Source of the DNA: Azolla caroliniana
Lineage: Eukaryota > Polypodiophyta
DNA: 64,000 nucleotides
Assembly: GCA_043228905.1 (NCBI GenBank)
Contig: JBHGNT010000007.1
Location: forward strand, 2,976,001-3,040,000
Reading direction: 5' to 3'
The notes beneath the pieces were generated by a model, which saw only the letters and a list, made by a program, of their open reading frames with translations, was not told the DNA's origin and searched no databases. The position numbers and the translations under genes are program-made. This document shows positions 23,553 through 33,482 of this stretch, one piece after another. The stretch's first letter is position 1, and each line of letters starts with the position of its first letter.

Positions 23553-24360
23553 GTGAACTTAAGGTAATATCATAATATGATTTGGAGATTGTAATGATTA
23601 CTTGAGTTAGGCGAATTCGGAAAATTGTGACTTGAACTTACACAACAAATCTTGTTCATGTCTAACCTTACATTTTAAAATAGACCAATGAGGTTTAGGT
23701 GGTTTCCTTCCCTTTTTAAACCTCCACATAGTGCACAAAATCATTTGTCTAATGTTTCTTATTGTGTTTGTAGGATTAAATATATAACACAAATTGCAAT
23801 TGATCAAAGAACACAAGTGTTTAATCATGTCAAAATTTAAGCTAGGGTGTTTCTAAAATTAGCATTTTCATCTCTATAACATTCAATTTATGCAAGTGAG
23901 GATTTTGATGGGCGAAGTATTCAAAGATTTAGATGTGGGTTTATTCACATTAAAGAGCAACTTCTCATTGACAAGAAATCCATAATTGGAAGGAAAGGTA
24001 TAGATTCCTCTAAAGCAAGCATAAGAACACAAAGATGATTAAATAAAAAGGTAAACAAACATGTACCAACAACTAAACAAAGAGAGAGAGAGAGAGATAA
24101 GGCAACCATAAGAATATTCCAATGAACTAACATTTTCAAGAGGTATATTTGATTTGACCGGTTGGACAAGGTAAATATATTGGGGAATTAGAAAACAAAC
24201 CATAGATGATCTATTACATATTTATGCATATGTTTGTGTGATATATGGAACCCATGTCGCATATAGGATACAGACTTTGTGCGATGCGCATATATTAGTC
24301 CTGATCTAGTTTAAGATGTCACATTATCCAGTTTCCCATGAAATCTTTCAATGACGTGAC
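23553..24360. other. Intergenic, downstream of the secreted-protein gene
   Basis: AT-rich with a short GA tract near 24081-24095. No gene recognised. Confidence 0.45.
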
Positions 24361-24364
24361 ATAC

Positions 24365-24766
24365 TCAGGCATCACTGAAATATTCGGGATCGTTAACGAG
24401 GGCATCATGAGGATAACCTGTGGCAGATGGGCTTGAACTCTTCCGATAGTGCGCAAGAAGAGTAGAGATGAGTTCGAGAACGCGTCCGAACAAACCTTGG
24501 GTAGTGGTGCTATAGCCATTGACATACTCGTCATCCTCGAGAAGCAATTCCGAGTCCGTCTTAGTCCAAGTGATCACGAAGGCGGTCGACTGGTCATCAT
24601 CGTAAAGATCAGTTAGGGCGTCGTCATGGTCTACGGAGTAAGCGACAATGGCGGTGGTGGTGGTGCTCCTGCAATCGGCCATGAGGAGCCGGGCATGGGC
24701 GGGGTATTGCGAGAAGCAGTAGAACACGAGGAGAGCGAGGGGTAGGGCGAAGGCGAGGCGGGCCAT
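24365..24766 (-). CDS. Small secreted protein of unknown function (133 aa)
   Basis: Not recognised. The ATG at 24766 gives 'MARLAFALPLALLVFYCFSQ' followed by 'YPAHARLL', a good signal peptide with likely cleavage after Ala near residue 25. The mature part is acidic ('DHDDALTDLYDDDQS', 'LLLEDDEY') and holds one Cys ('ADCRS'), a possibly helical segment 'LFGRVLELISTLLAHYRK' and the C terminus 'NDPEYFSDA'. The region is more GC-rich than its surroundings and has a TATA-like element at a fitting distance, which supports a real gene. The frame is open further upstream, but that part is a TCA/CCA repeat-derived Ile-Thr string without signal-peptide character, so I treat it as leader. It could be a precursor of a secreted peptide, but no known peptide family motif is visible. 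Confidence 0.6.
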   Translation of the reverse strand: MARLAFALPLALLVFYCFSQYPAHARLLMADCRSTTTTAIVAYSVDHDDALTDLYDDDQSTAFVITWTKTDSELLLEDDEYVNGYSTTTQGLFGRVLELISTLLAHYRKSSSPSATGYPHDALVNDPEYFSDA

Positions 24767-24779
24767 CAGAGAAGTGGGG

Positions 24780-24925
24780 AGTGGATTGATGGTGATGGTG
24801 ATGGTGATGGTGGTGATGATGATGGCGATGGAGGAGACTCTGCTCTGTGTAGCAGTAGATTTGATAGTGATGGTAATGGTGATGGAGGAGGGACTCTGCT
24901 CTGTGTAGCAGTAGAATATATAGGT
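24780..24925 (-). other. Probable 5' leader with a duplicated segment
   Basis: A GGTGAT-type repeat (24787-24830) and two copies of 'gactctgctctgtgtagcag' (about 24835 and 24891) lie between the TATA-like element and the start codon of the secreted-protein gene. Confidence 0.5.
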
Positions 24926-24947
24926 TACTGAATCCAAAAGACTTTAC

Positions 24948-24962
24948 TTTTCTTTATATACG
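24948..24962 (-). promoter_or_regulatory. TATA-like element for the secreted-protein gene
   Basis: The minus strand reads 'cgtatataaagaaaag' here, about 190 bp upstream of the ATG at 24766. Transcription would start near 24920. A second candidate, 'ctatatattc', lies near 24915. Confidence 0.45.
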
Positions 24963-24969
24963 AAGGGAG

Positions 24970-25910
24970 GGGTGGGGGAGAAGGGCAGGCTGAGGCAGCA
25001 CAGCTTTACTGCATAACGTTGAGGAAAAACATGTGATTTTGTTTATTATGCTTAAACGGTCAGGAGAGAGAGAGAGAGAGACAAACAGAGATCTGAGAGA
25101 ACGGAATTTAGGAGCGTATCTGTGCTTCTGCAAACAGAGCTTTAATGGAAACACACGCACAATCTCTCTCTCTCTCTCTCTAAAAAAAAAATGGTGGAAC
25201 TTACAAATTACCGGCAACATGCCACTACTTCTGGCGATGCAGAATCCCCTCTTCATTTCAATGTGATCTCTCATACTCATACGTCTGAATTTTGTCCGTA
25301 GCTTGCAGAGATTGCGTCAGTTTTTTTCCATCACACAACCCCACGCTGCATATTAACCATGAAATTTGAAGAGAGAACAAACGATGTGGGAACCTAATTA
25401 AGAACAGTTTGAATCGATTTGATTAAGGGCGGAAACAAAATCCACCATGGGTTAGGTTTTAATTAATTCCAGAAAGCAAAATCAACTCAATTTTGGGGTG
25501 AGATCAAGGTTGAGATCAAAATCTACCAACGTTTCAAGGTTGAATCTCTCTTTTGAAATTCAGAAGATATACTGAAACAAACCGCTTTTTTCATTTGGCC
25601 ACTTCCCATTTCCATCAGCGCGAGAGGAAAAAGAGCGTAATTAAGCATATAGCAATCTCAAATCTTGTCATTAGTGGTATTTCTGGCATTTCCGGTAACT
25701 CAGAGCAGCATATAGGGAATTTTAATTAACCTGAGAGGCATTTTGAGAAATACAGCAAACTACATTGGCACTTTAGGAATTTCGCCATTGCATATATAGA
25801 TATGCTGAAGTATGTAGCTGATGCTTCCATTGCTTTTCTTAACACGGGTTCTTATGAGAAACATTGAGAATAGTTGTTTCAAAAGTAAAGAAGGATTATG
25901 TAAAACATCA
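24970..25910. other. Intergenic with GA/CT tracts
   Basis: GA tract at about 25063-25081 and CT tract near 25160-25181. Apparent open frames (24954-25280 - and 25033-25266 +) are Arg-Glu or Ser-Leu artefacts. It separates the secreted-protein gene from the 3' end of the fucosyltransferase-like gene. Confidence 0.45.
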
Positions 25911-25916
25911 CTATTT

Positions 25917-28900
25917 TTACCAGAACCTGTATTTATTTACACTCAAGTAACCTGACATTACTCTACCACCTGTCATTCGCATTCCATCTATCAAATAACA
26001 CCATGTGGATCCAAGTGCACCGATGAAGAAATCGGCATCAGAAGCTAGAAGGAAGTTAACTAATGGATGGTTAGTGCTCATTATTCTTCCAAGGCTAGCC
26101 TCATATGCTGGCATACTCATATTCCCAGTTTGTCTACTAATATTAGTATAATAAATGTCCCATAGGCTTGTATACTGATTTGATTCTTCAATTACCTCCT
26201 GCAGTAAACCAAGATATATTACAAATTAATTTTTCTTTCCATGATCATGATTTTGATCTAGGTGGATAACACAAACACAATTAACTACACCTAGATTAGA
26301 ATATAGTTAAATTAGAGACATGTAGATTATCACAAACCTCCTAGGACTCAATTAGACTCCAATTTATCTTATGAGGGTTCTCATTTGGCAACTCTAAGCA
26401 TATCTAAGAAGTACTTGAATTTTAAAATTTGGAGGTTGAAATGGAATAAAAAACATTCAAGTCTCAGAGAATATAAGGCACAATGAAATACCAATGTTTT
26501 GTTCATTAAAATGTGACAAGAAACGCATACTAAATCAACCATTTGGAAAAGACGCTTAGATTTTATGGGAATATGGGTGGTTGGTTATAGAGTAGAAGAA
26601 GCACAAACCTCCATCTCTGTGGAGAGCCATATGCTTCGAGCATAAGGAAACCGATTGCGTAAATGATGTGCAAGGTTCATGTAGTCTTTAAAAGCAGCAA
26701 TTTTCATCTCCTTTGCTTTATCTCCTTGTCGTACATGAATACTCACCAACGGCCTAGGAACCCATGGCCTATGTGTCGCCCACACAAATCGATTGATTTC
26801 AGTCTCATTCATTACCCAAGGAACCTGCATTTCTAGAACAAATGCGAATTATTAGAATTTGTTACTCGTTCATCAAGGCTGGCCAGGTGATGAATGAGGG
26901 TTTGCATGCTTTTTTGTCATTTCCAAGAATATATAGTATATTCATGTACGAGAGCCAGATACTTCAATGATGATGATGAGTGCCACAAAATGTAATGACA
27001 TATTTATGAATGTTTCGTCAAGTGCCAAAAGTAGAATAACAAGATTAAAACCGTATGCCAAACTATTTTCAGAAGTTAACCTCTGGCCAAGTCAACGGCA
27101 GTGAATCCAGAACCATTTGAGCAGCTTTCATCCCAAATGCATTGTGACGAGCCACATTGAGTAGTGAACACATGTATTCACTTGGAAAGCGCATCAAGTA
27201 TCGAACTGCCTACACAAAAAACCATTAAAGCATGAGTACACATAAGAGAGATTATTATCATACTCAGAAACTTATGTATAGAATATTTGCTCTAGACCAA
27301 CTTCCTACTGTCTTACTCCGAGGATAAGTCAGACAACGGCAGAGTTTGCAACTATTATTGTTCTGCTCGTAGGTTTGCAAAAAACGGATGCATAAGTTGA
27401 CAAAAATACAAGATCATGGTAAGTGTTTCACTTTATAAACAAACCAGAGTAAATAAAATCCTCAACAGGACAGTAATGAAATATGTGCAGACTACAAGCT
27501 AAATCTTCATGTTATTGCGAAGAAAGGAACGAAACACATGTTTCAGTTACACCAGGAAAAAATTAAACATCCTGAATTTCAAATACAACAAGAAATACAT
27601 TGATCTCCAAATTAAAAAATTGAAACAAAATGACGAAAACAGGGAAAACCAGCAAATACAAACACACAAAGACAAGAAAAGGCCTCGGAATTGAGCAAAA
27701 CAAACACTCTCATATACCACAAACACAGAAATAGAAGAGGTTGTCTGGGCCTAAGGATGGATTATGCATGACATGGCCCAGATACTGACCCACTAACATG
27801 TAATCTTTACATATTTACTTGGTAACCATAGACGTTACCTTACTACATCATCATTGACATCAACTTGAATAACATAACAAATTAACAAATGTGAATGTGA
27901 GACTGCCTCCCACGCATGTATGAGCCAAAGTATCATATGGAAGATTATCTCATCTAAAAGAATATGTATCTTAATATGACAAATATTCTAGAATTACATA
28001 TGCGAGAAAGGGAGGCATTGAAGGATGATAAAGAAAAAAACTCATAAAAATATGGAATGTTTAAAGGATCGTTACATCTCAGAGCAAGGGAGACATTAAG
28101 GATGATCAAGAAAAAAAATGCATGAAAAAGGATGATCATACATGTATGAGCAAGTGTCATATGGAAGACTATATCATCCAAAAGAATATGTATCTTGATA
28201 TGGCAAATATTCTAGAATTACATATGAGAGAAAGGGAGACATTGAAGGATGATCAAGAAAAAAACATATAAAAAAACTTTGACTTGGGCATAGATGATGT
28301 GGCCATAGTTATGCATCTTGAGAAAGATCTACTGAAGTTTAAGCTGGCTCTATTTATTTTCTATTTATCTTAATTTGTACTTATATTTCCCATTTGTATC
28401 AAATCAAGAATTACACTACTCTAAACGAAGTTCACAGTAGAACCTTGCCATTATTCACTGTGGGAAGAGGTTGGGATAGGTAGGAGAAATAAATAATATA
28501 ATGGAATGGGTGCATTAGAATACATCGATTGTACTTTTCAAGGAATATGAAAAACCACCATTCTTGATCCTACCTGTGCCCTCCACCAGCGTCGATCCAC
28601 TGCTTTATGATGCATTAAGAGTCTGCCATCGATTTGCGTTGTTGGCTGCATGAGTTCCCAAGGTTTGCCCCATTGTCTGCTACGCAGTTACCCATTACAT
28701 TGTTAAAAATTATTGATACAAGAAAAACATGACGATCAGGAAGAAATGAATATGATCATAAAAAAAATGTACCTTGGTACCGTTCCAGTCCAAATTTTTC
28801 TCGATGAATAATTGCTTTTACCAGTAATCACACCTTGTTCCCATGCACTGGGCTGTGTCGCAAGAAACAGTGCACGATTTCTGCATTCCTTAGATGTTTC

Positions 28901-31508
28901 ACTGAGGAAGTAACAAGACCAATGTGCATGGTCGCTACCTAAACAACATTATATATGTCCTCAGATATCCATCTACACTTAACATATATGGATGCTAAAA
29001 AGTGCATATATACAATGACCTGTAAGCAAGCTACAGTGAGAAGTATACCTAAACACTCCTGATGATCGGCACGATTGAAGTAATTGCTTACGAGAATTCT
29101 TTGTTCATTAACTGCAATGGCAAGGATACCAGTCATGGATGCAATTTGAGCTCCCATTCCGAAACCAATATCAGTCTCCCAATCTGCCAAAAGAAATCGC
29201 AGATTCGAATCTTCGCAGTTCTTTGGGTGTTGATGTTGCCATAATTCTGATTGAACTCTCCTAGTAAGTGGTAGATTATCTTCATCACCTCCTTCTACCT
29301 GATTATTTAGACATAAATAATACTTAGTCTCTCTTGATCTCGAAAGCACATTAAAATGCAAAATGCATCTTTATGTATTTGGCCACGCAAAACATTCAGC
29401 TTACAGAGCTTTGATAAGCTACTAGGTGATCATGATTGTAGCATTTAAGTATCCCATACATAGGCCAACCTTGACCTCATTAGAGACACTAACATAAGGG
29501 GGCGAACTCTCAAATAACCCTGCACTTTTTTCCCAGATGCCCCCAGGTTTTCTCATGATTCCCACAGAGAAATTTGGTCAACCCTCACGAGAATATTTAT
29601 ATCTGCTAGGTGCGCAAAATTAGCTAGTCAATGTATCCCCTTTTTCTCAATTATAAGTGTTATTTTAGAAATTATATAATCAATTCCTCCCCTTTTCCCT
29701 CTTTCCAGGGTTGATCAAGGGTATTTGGCGAAATAATGAAATCTCAGGGATATTTCAGAGTTTTTCCCTGGATATAATCTTTCATTTGTTCTGCAGCTAA
29801 GCCAACAGAGGATGTAGGGTTTAGCTGAAGAATGGAAAAAAATCTCAATAGATAGAATCCATTAATATAGTCCTTCTCAATAGATAAAATTATTACCCAG
29901 GGAGGATGTAAACCAAGCATTGTAAGGTTTCCAATAAAGTTTGAGTAATGCTTAAAAGAATCATCAACATAAAGCCCAAGTCCTTGCCCTTTCCAAAGTG
30001 TCCATAGTGGCCGAGTTCCATTTTCACCCCAAGTGTCTAGTTTATTGTTGATCCTGGCACGATCCTTGCAATTTTCAAGATGAGGAGCCCTTGGCACATT
30101 TGATGATGATGAAACATTAAAACTTCTAACAAGAGGATCATCAGAGTCTCTTAAAGATAGAGTATTTGAAGCTTCCCAAAGAGCAATTAGCATTGCAAGA
30201 CGAGTTTCGTTCGTGTCAGAATGATGATTGATATGTTTGCCATTATCTGTTACAATTTCTTTGGTATCAGAAAATCAAGTCTTTTGAGTGATATAGCAGG
30301 GAAATATACATTTTAAATTTGTCTATCTTGCCAACATTCTAAGATAATACAAATAACAAATAGATGACACTAGGGTTTACAGAAACATTTGTTATGCACA
30401 TATAACCATTGAAAATGATCATGTCACTAACTGTTACAGATCCTTTGATATCAGACAATTAGTTCTTTAAGTTATATGACAGGAAAACATATCAAAAATA
30501 TACATTTTTTACATCTATTTTATTGCCATTCTAAGATAATGCAAATAACAAAGAGATGAATCTAGGGTTAAGCAAAAGTAGGTTGTTCTTACATATTACC
30601 ATTAAAATGGTCATGCCACTACCTATTACAGTTTATTTGGTATCAGAAAATTAGGTGTCTTGATTGATGTAATGAGGAAACATATAGAAAATATACATTG
30701 TGCATAATTATTTTATCAGCATTCTGATATAATACAACTAACAAATAGAGGAGGCTGGGGTTTAATGCAAACTCTATTGTGAAACTGCTTATCAACATCA
30801 AACTAATATCTTTTAGTTGTAAATTAGATTGCATTCTATTACCACTAAAATGTACATGCCCCTGGACGTTACATGTTCTATGCTATAGGACAATTAAGTC
30901 ATTGGAATGATATAACAGGAAAAACACAAAAAGAAATGCCAGTTTTCTTGTTGCAATATATCCTCACATGCACCAAGAAAGGGTAGCAACAAAAACACTG
31001 TTATTCTGGTGAGGAGGAAGGCGTGTTACCTGTAAAACAAAACATAGTTGGTCCTTTACAATCTAAGCTAATACACCATGGAGGCTAGGGTTAGCCAAGG
31101 TGCTGGTCTCTAGCTACTAAGGAAGATGACAAATATTAAGCTGCAATGCCAACTGTTAGCAGGAAAAGAAAAAGTTCGGCTTTTCTACAATATATATAGT
31201 CCTTCAGAATCTAAGCTAAAACATAGACACATAGAGTGGAATAAGCCAAGGATTGGAAGACTGAAGACATTAATGTAGGTTTCTTCTTATTCTTCTTGCT
31301 AATTTGACTTACCTCGGAGCAGGAAAGGTGAGATGCAGACATCCATACCATTCCAGATCCGATGAAGAGCTGGAGGTTGAAGTAAGAAGAGGAGGAGGAG
31401 GAAGAAGAAGAAGAAGAAAGAGATGGCAATGGAGATGGCAATGGAGATGGAGATGGCTTTCCATCGACGGATGATAGCACAGGTGTTCAATCGGGCAAGA
31501 AACTCCAT
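25917..31508 (-). CDS. Fucosyltransferase-like type II membrane protein (8 exons)
   Basis: Predicted Golgi glycosyltransferase resembling the plant branch related to alpha-1,6-fucosyltransferase (FUT8/NodZ, GT23-like). Exons: 31508-31313, 30246-29897, 29298-29049, 28938-28773, 28679-28574, 27209-27081, 26824-26609, 26198-25917. Every junction has GT..AG and phases fit, giving 564 residues with no internal stop. Features: short cytosolic tail, one Ile/Phe/Leu-rich membrane anchor (about residues 18-44), a Ser/Asn-rich stem ('FNVSSSSNVP'), 'ELWQHQHPKNCEDSNLRFLL' then 'ADWE', 'GFGMGAQIASMTGILAIA' (nucleotide-sugar side), 'DRRWWRAQ', and late in the chain 'VSIHVRQGDKAKEM' (about 429-440), the counterpart of the HxRRxDK loop that binds GDP-fucose in related enzymes. 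Residues near 'LASDADFFIGALGSTWCYLI' close the domain. Acceptor and linkage are unknown. Introns 1 and 5 contain tandem repeats. Confidence 0.85.
27915..28275. repeat. Duplication inside intron 5 of the fucosyltransferase-like gene
   Basis: 'tcatatggaaga.tat.tcat' followed by 'aaaagaatatgtatctt' and 'caaatattctagaattacat' plus 'gagaaagggag.cattgaag' occurs at about 27930-28040 and 28155-28265. A partial third copy ('gggagacattaaggatgatc') lies between. Confidence 0.8.
30247..30900. repeat. Four imperfect tandem units in intron 1 of the fucosyltransferase-like gene
   Basis: Blocks starting with 'tgttac.atttctttggtatc'-like sequence at 30247, 30430, 30623 and about 30866 each continue with 'cagaaaattag', 'gatatgacaggaaaacatat', 'atacattt', 'cattctaagataatacaaat' and 'tagggtt'. 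The array abuts exon 2: its first block covers the polypyrimidine/acceptor side of intron 1. Confidence 0.8.
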
Positions 31509-31589
31509 CCGCTCAGCTCAGCTCAGGAGCTCTGCAGCTCCAATCGAAACTTTATACTTCAACTGATGGATACATAGTACTTAATATAC

Positions 31590-31780
31590 TCGAATGCATT
31601 GGTAAACATTCGAATGCTAACGAACGCGAATGTTATCAAAACATTCTTATGGATTTTATTTTTACAATTTTTACCTTATAATTAATAATGAGTCCAAACG
31701 TATGGTATTTACCATACGTCTATGGTATTTAACATTCGCGAATTAAAACCATTCTCGAATGCGAATTTTTACCTTTGGTT
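31590..31780. promoter_or_regulatory. Cluster of short palindromes with 'ATTCGnGAAT' core
   Basis: Upstream of the fucosyltransferase-like start lie 'cattcgaatg' (31608-31617), 'acgaacgcgaatgt', 'acattcgcgaatta', 'cattctcgaatgcgaat', and the inverted pair 'gtatggtatttaccatac'. Several are perfect or near-perfect palindromes, which could be protein-binding sites or a foldback remnant. No known element is assigned. Confidence 0.4.
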
Positions 31781-31920
31781 CATACTATGGATGGATATGA
31801 GACAATTGGGAAATTTTTTGCTTTAACTCTCTCTCTTTTTCACTGTTTTTTCTTGCTTCTTCACTCCAACACATTTGTTTGTTTCTTCTTTTCTTTACTC
31901 TCTTGATTTTTCCTTTTGTT

Positions 31921-31939
31921 GGGGGGGGGGGGGGGGGGG
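31921..31939. repeat. Poly-G run of about 19 bases
   Basis: An uninterrupted G run in the spacer between the fucosyltransferase-like gene and SHOC1. The length is likely unstable and may be misread. Confidence 0.9.
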
Positions 31940-32744
31940 AGTTGACTTTAGCGATCCAAAGACAGCCCAAGATGTGTGGGTCTGGGTCTAGCAAGCCACC
32001 CACGTCAATGACTTGCGGCCATTGTTAATTTGAGCCACTCTCGCAAATTTCGTATAATGTAGATCCTACGTCCGTTGCTTGATTCTTTGTAACACAAGAA
32101 TACGATAAAAAAAAGGCACGTCGTTTATCCTCAGCCATGGACTTGGCCAAAAAAGAAACAGACCATCTAAGTTCTGACAACTTGCCATATTGTCATTCCT
32201 TTCCTTCAAATCTAAGTAATGTCAATTTATGATAAGTTGTTGGCACTTAGCATTTTGATCACTTTTGGCAATGATTGATTGATAACCAAATTAGCATGAT
32301 TTTTATTTGTTGGTTATCAATAATACTAGCTTGACAATGGACAATATGTGTGGAGATAATTATGCGTGGATAATTACTTCTTTATTTTAATTGCATTAGA
32401 GATAGGCGTCAATGCTTTTGGTTATTTTGATTTGGTTCTAATTAGTTTTCACAATAAATTGTTTTGCCTTTAAATAACAAGGGTTGTGTATATACGTAAA
32501 TTTGCTTTTTTATTGTTTGTAAATGACAAACTTCTAATTTCCGTAGAAGGAATGGGAAAAACCCCCTTAGTGCCTTGATCGGTCGATGGTATAACATTGT
32601 GAATCTCTCCATTGACAAGACTTAGGCAAGTATTGTGGACGACAATAGCTTTCAATGTAATGTATATGCCCCCTCTACTCCTATTGTGGAGCTTTGGCGG
32701 CATGGGCGGGCGGAAATCTTTAACCACGTGCCACCGCCCGATTG

Positions 32745-33265
32745 GACGCACTCAGAAACGCCGTTTCCTTCGACAGAAACCTTTCAGAAACGCTAACGCG
32801 AAGGAAACGGCTTAAGTCATAAAGTTGTAGTCTGTAGAATCGAAACGCCAAGTCTTTAATTTGTCAGAAACGCGCAACTATATGCAGGAAAAGCTCCGTT
32901 TCCTGCATCCGAAACGCCTTCCCGCCAACCGGCAGGAAAGAAACCGCTTCCGTTTCCTGCATCAGAATCACTTCCAGCTTCTTTGGCAGAAAAGAAATCG
33001 ATGCCTTTCCCTGCATCAGAAACGCCACCTTGTTTTGCACCATCCTGAGCGAACAAGAAATCATCGCATCGCTTCAGAAACCGTCCCCATCGTTTTGCTG
33101 ATCGAAACAGCTGTATCAAGAACAAACAAAGTGAAGTCATTCCTTTCTGTGTCAAGAATCTTCATTCTATAGCAGAACTGCAGTGTCAAGAGAGACCAAG
33201 AGAAGCCTTTTTTTTGTTTTTTCGTTTCAAGAATCGTCATTCTATGACGATTCTTTTACTAAGAA
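32745..33265. repeat. Array of 'CAGAAACG' and 'tttcctgcatc' motifs before SHOC1
   Basis: 'agaaac' followed mostly by G recurs at about 32754, 32777, 32791, 32866, 33019, 33074 and 33329, often paired with its near complement 'ccgtttcc'. 'tttcctgcatc' occurs near 32898 and 32953, and 'tttccctgcatc' near 33006. 'caagaatc.tcattctat' occurs twice (33154, 33230). It lies within 740 bp upstream of the SHOC1 start codon. Open frames across it are repeat artefacts. Confidence 0.6.
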
Positions 33266-33482
33266 TCGGTTTCTGAAACATTTCCTATTTGCATCATTCG
33301 AAACAGACAAGAATAATCATATCTGTTGCAGAAACATCGCCTTCTCCTTTGCAGAGTTTGGAAGGGAAAAGAATATTCGCTCTATAACACAAATAAAAGG
33401 TTTTTTGTAGCTAAAACAGTTCCCTGAGCTGCTATCTGCAATTTCTTGACGAATTACTTATCTATAATTCTATTTAGAAACT

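Noticed and set aside
24954-25280. Minus-strand frame of 108 residues upstream of the secreted-protein gene
   Set aside because: Low-complexity (Ser/Leu, Arg/Glu) from CT/GA tracts; no signal peptide and no domain.
33183-33410. Open frame just before SHOC1
   Set aside because: Derived from the CAGAAAC/caagaatc repeat cluster; no domain.
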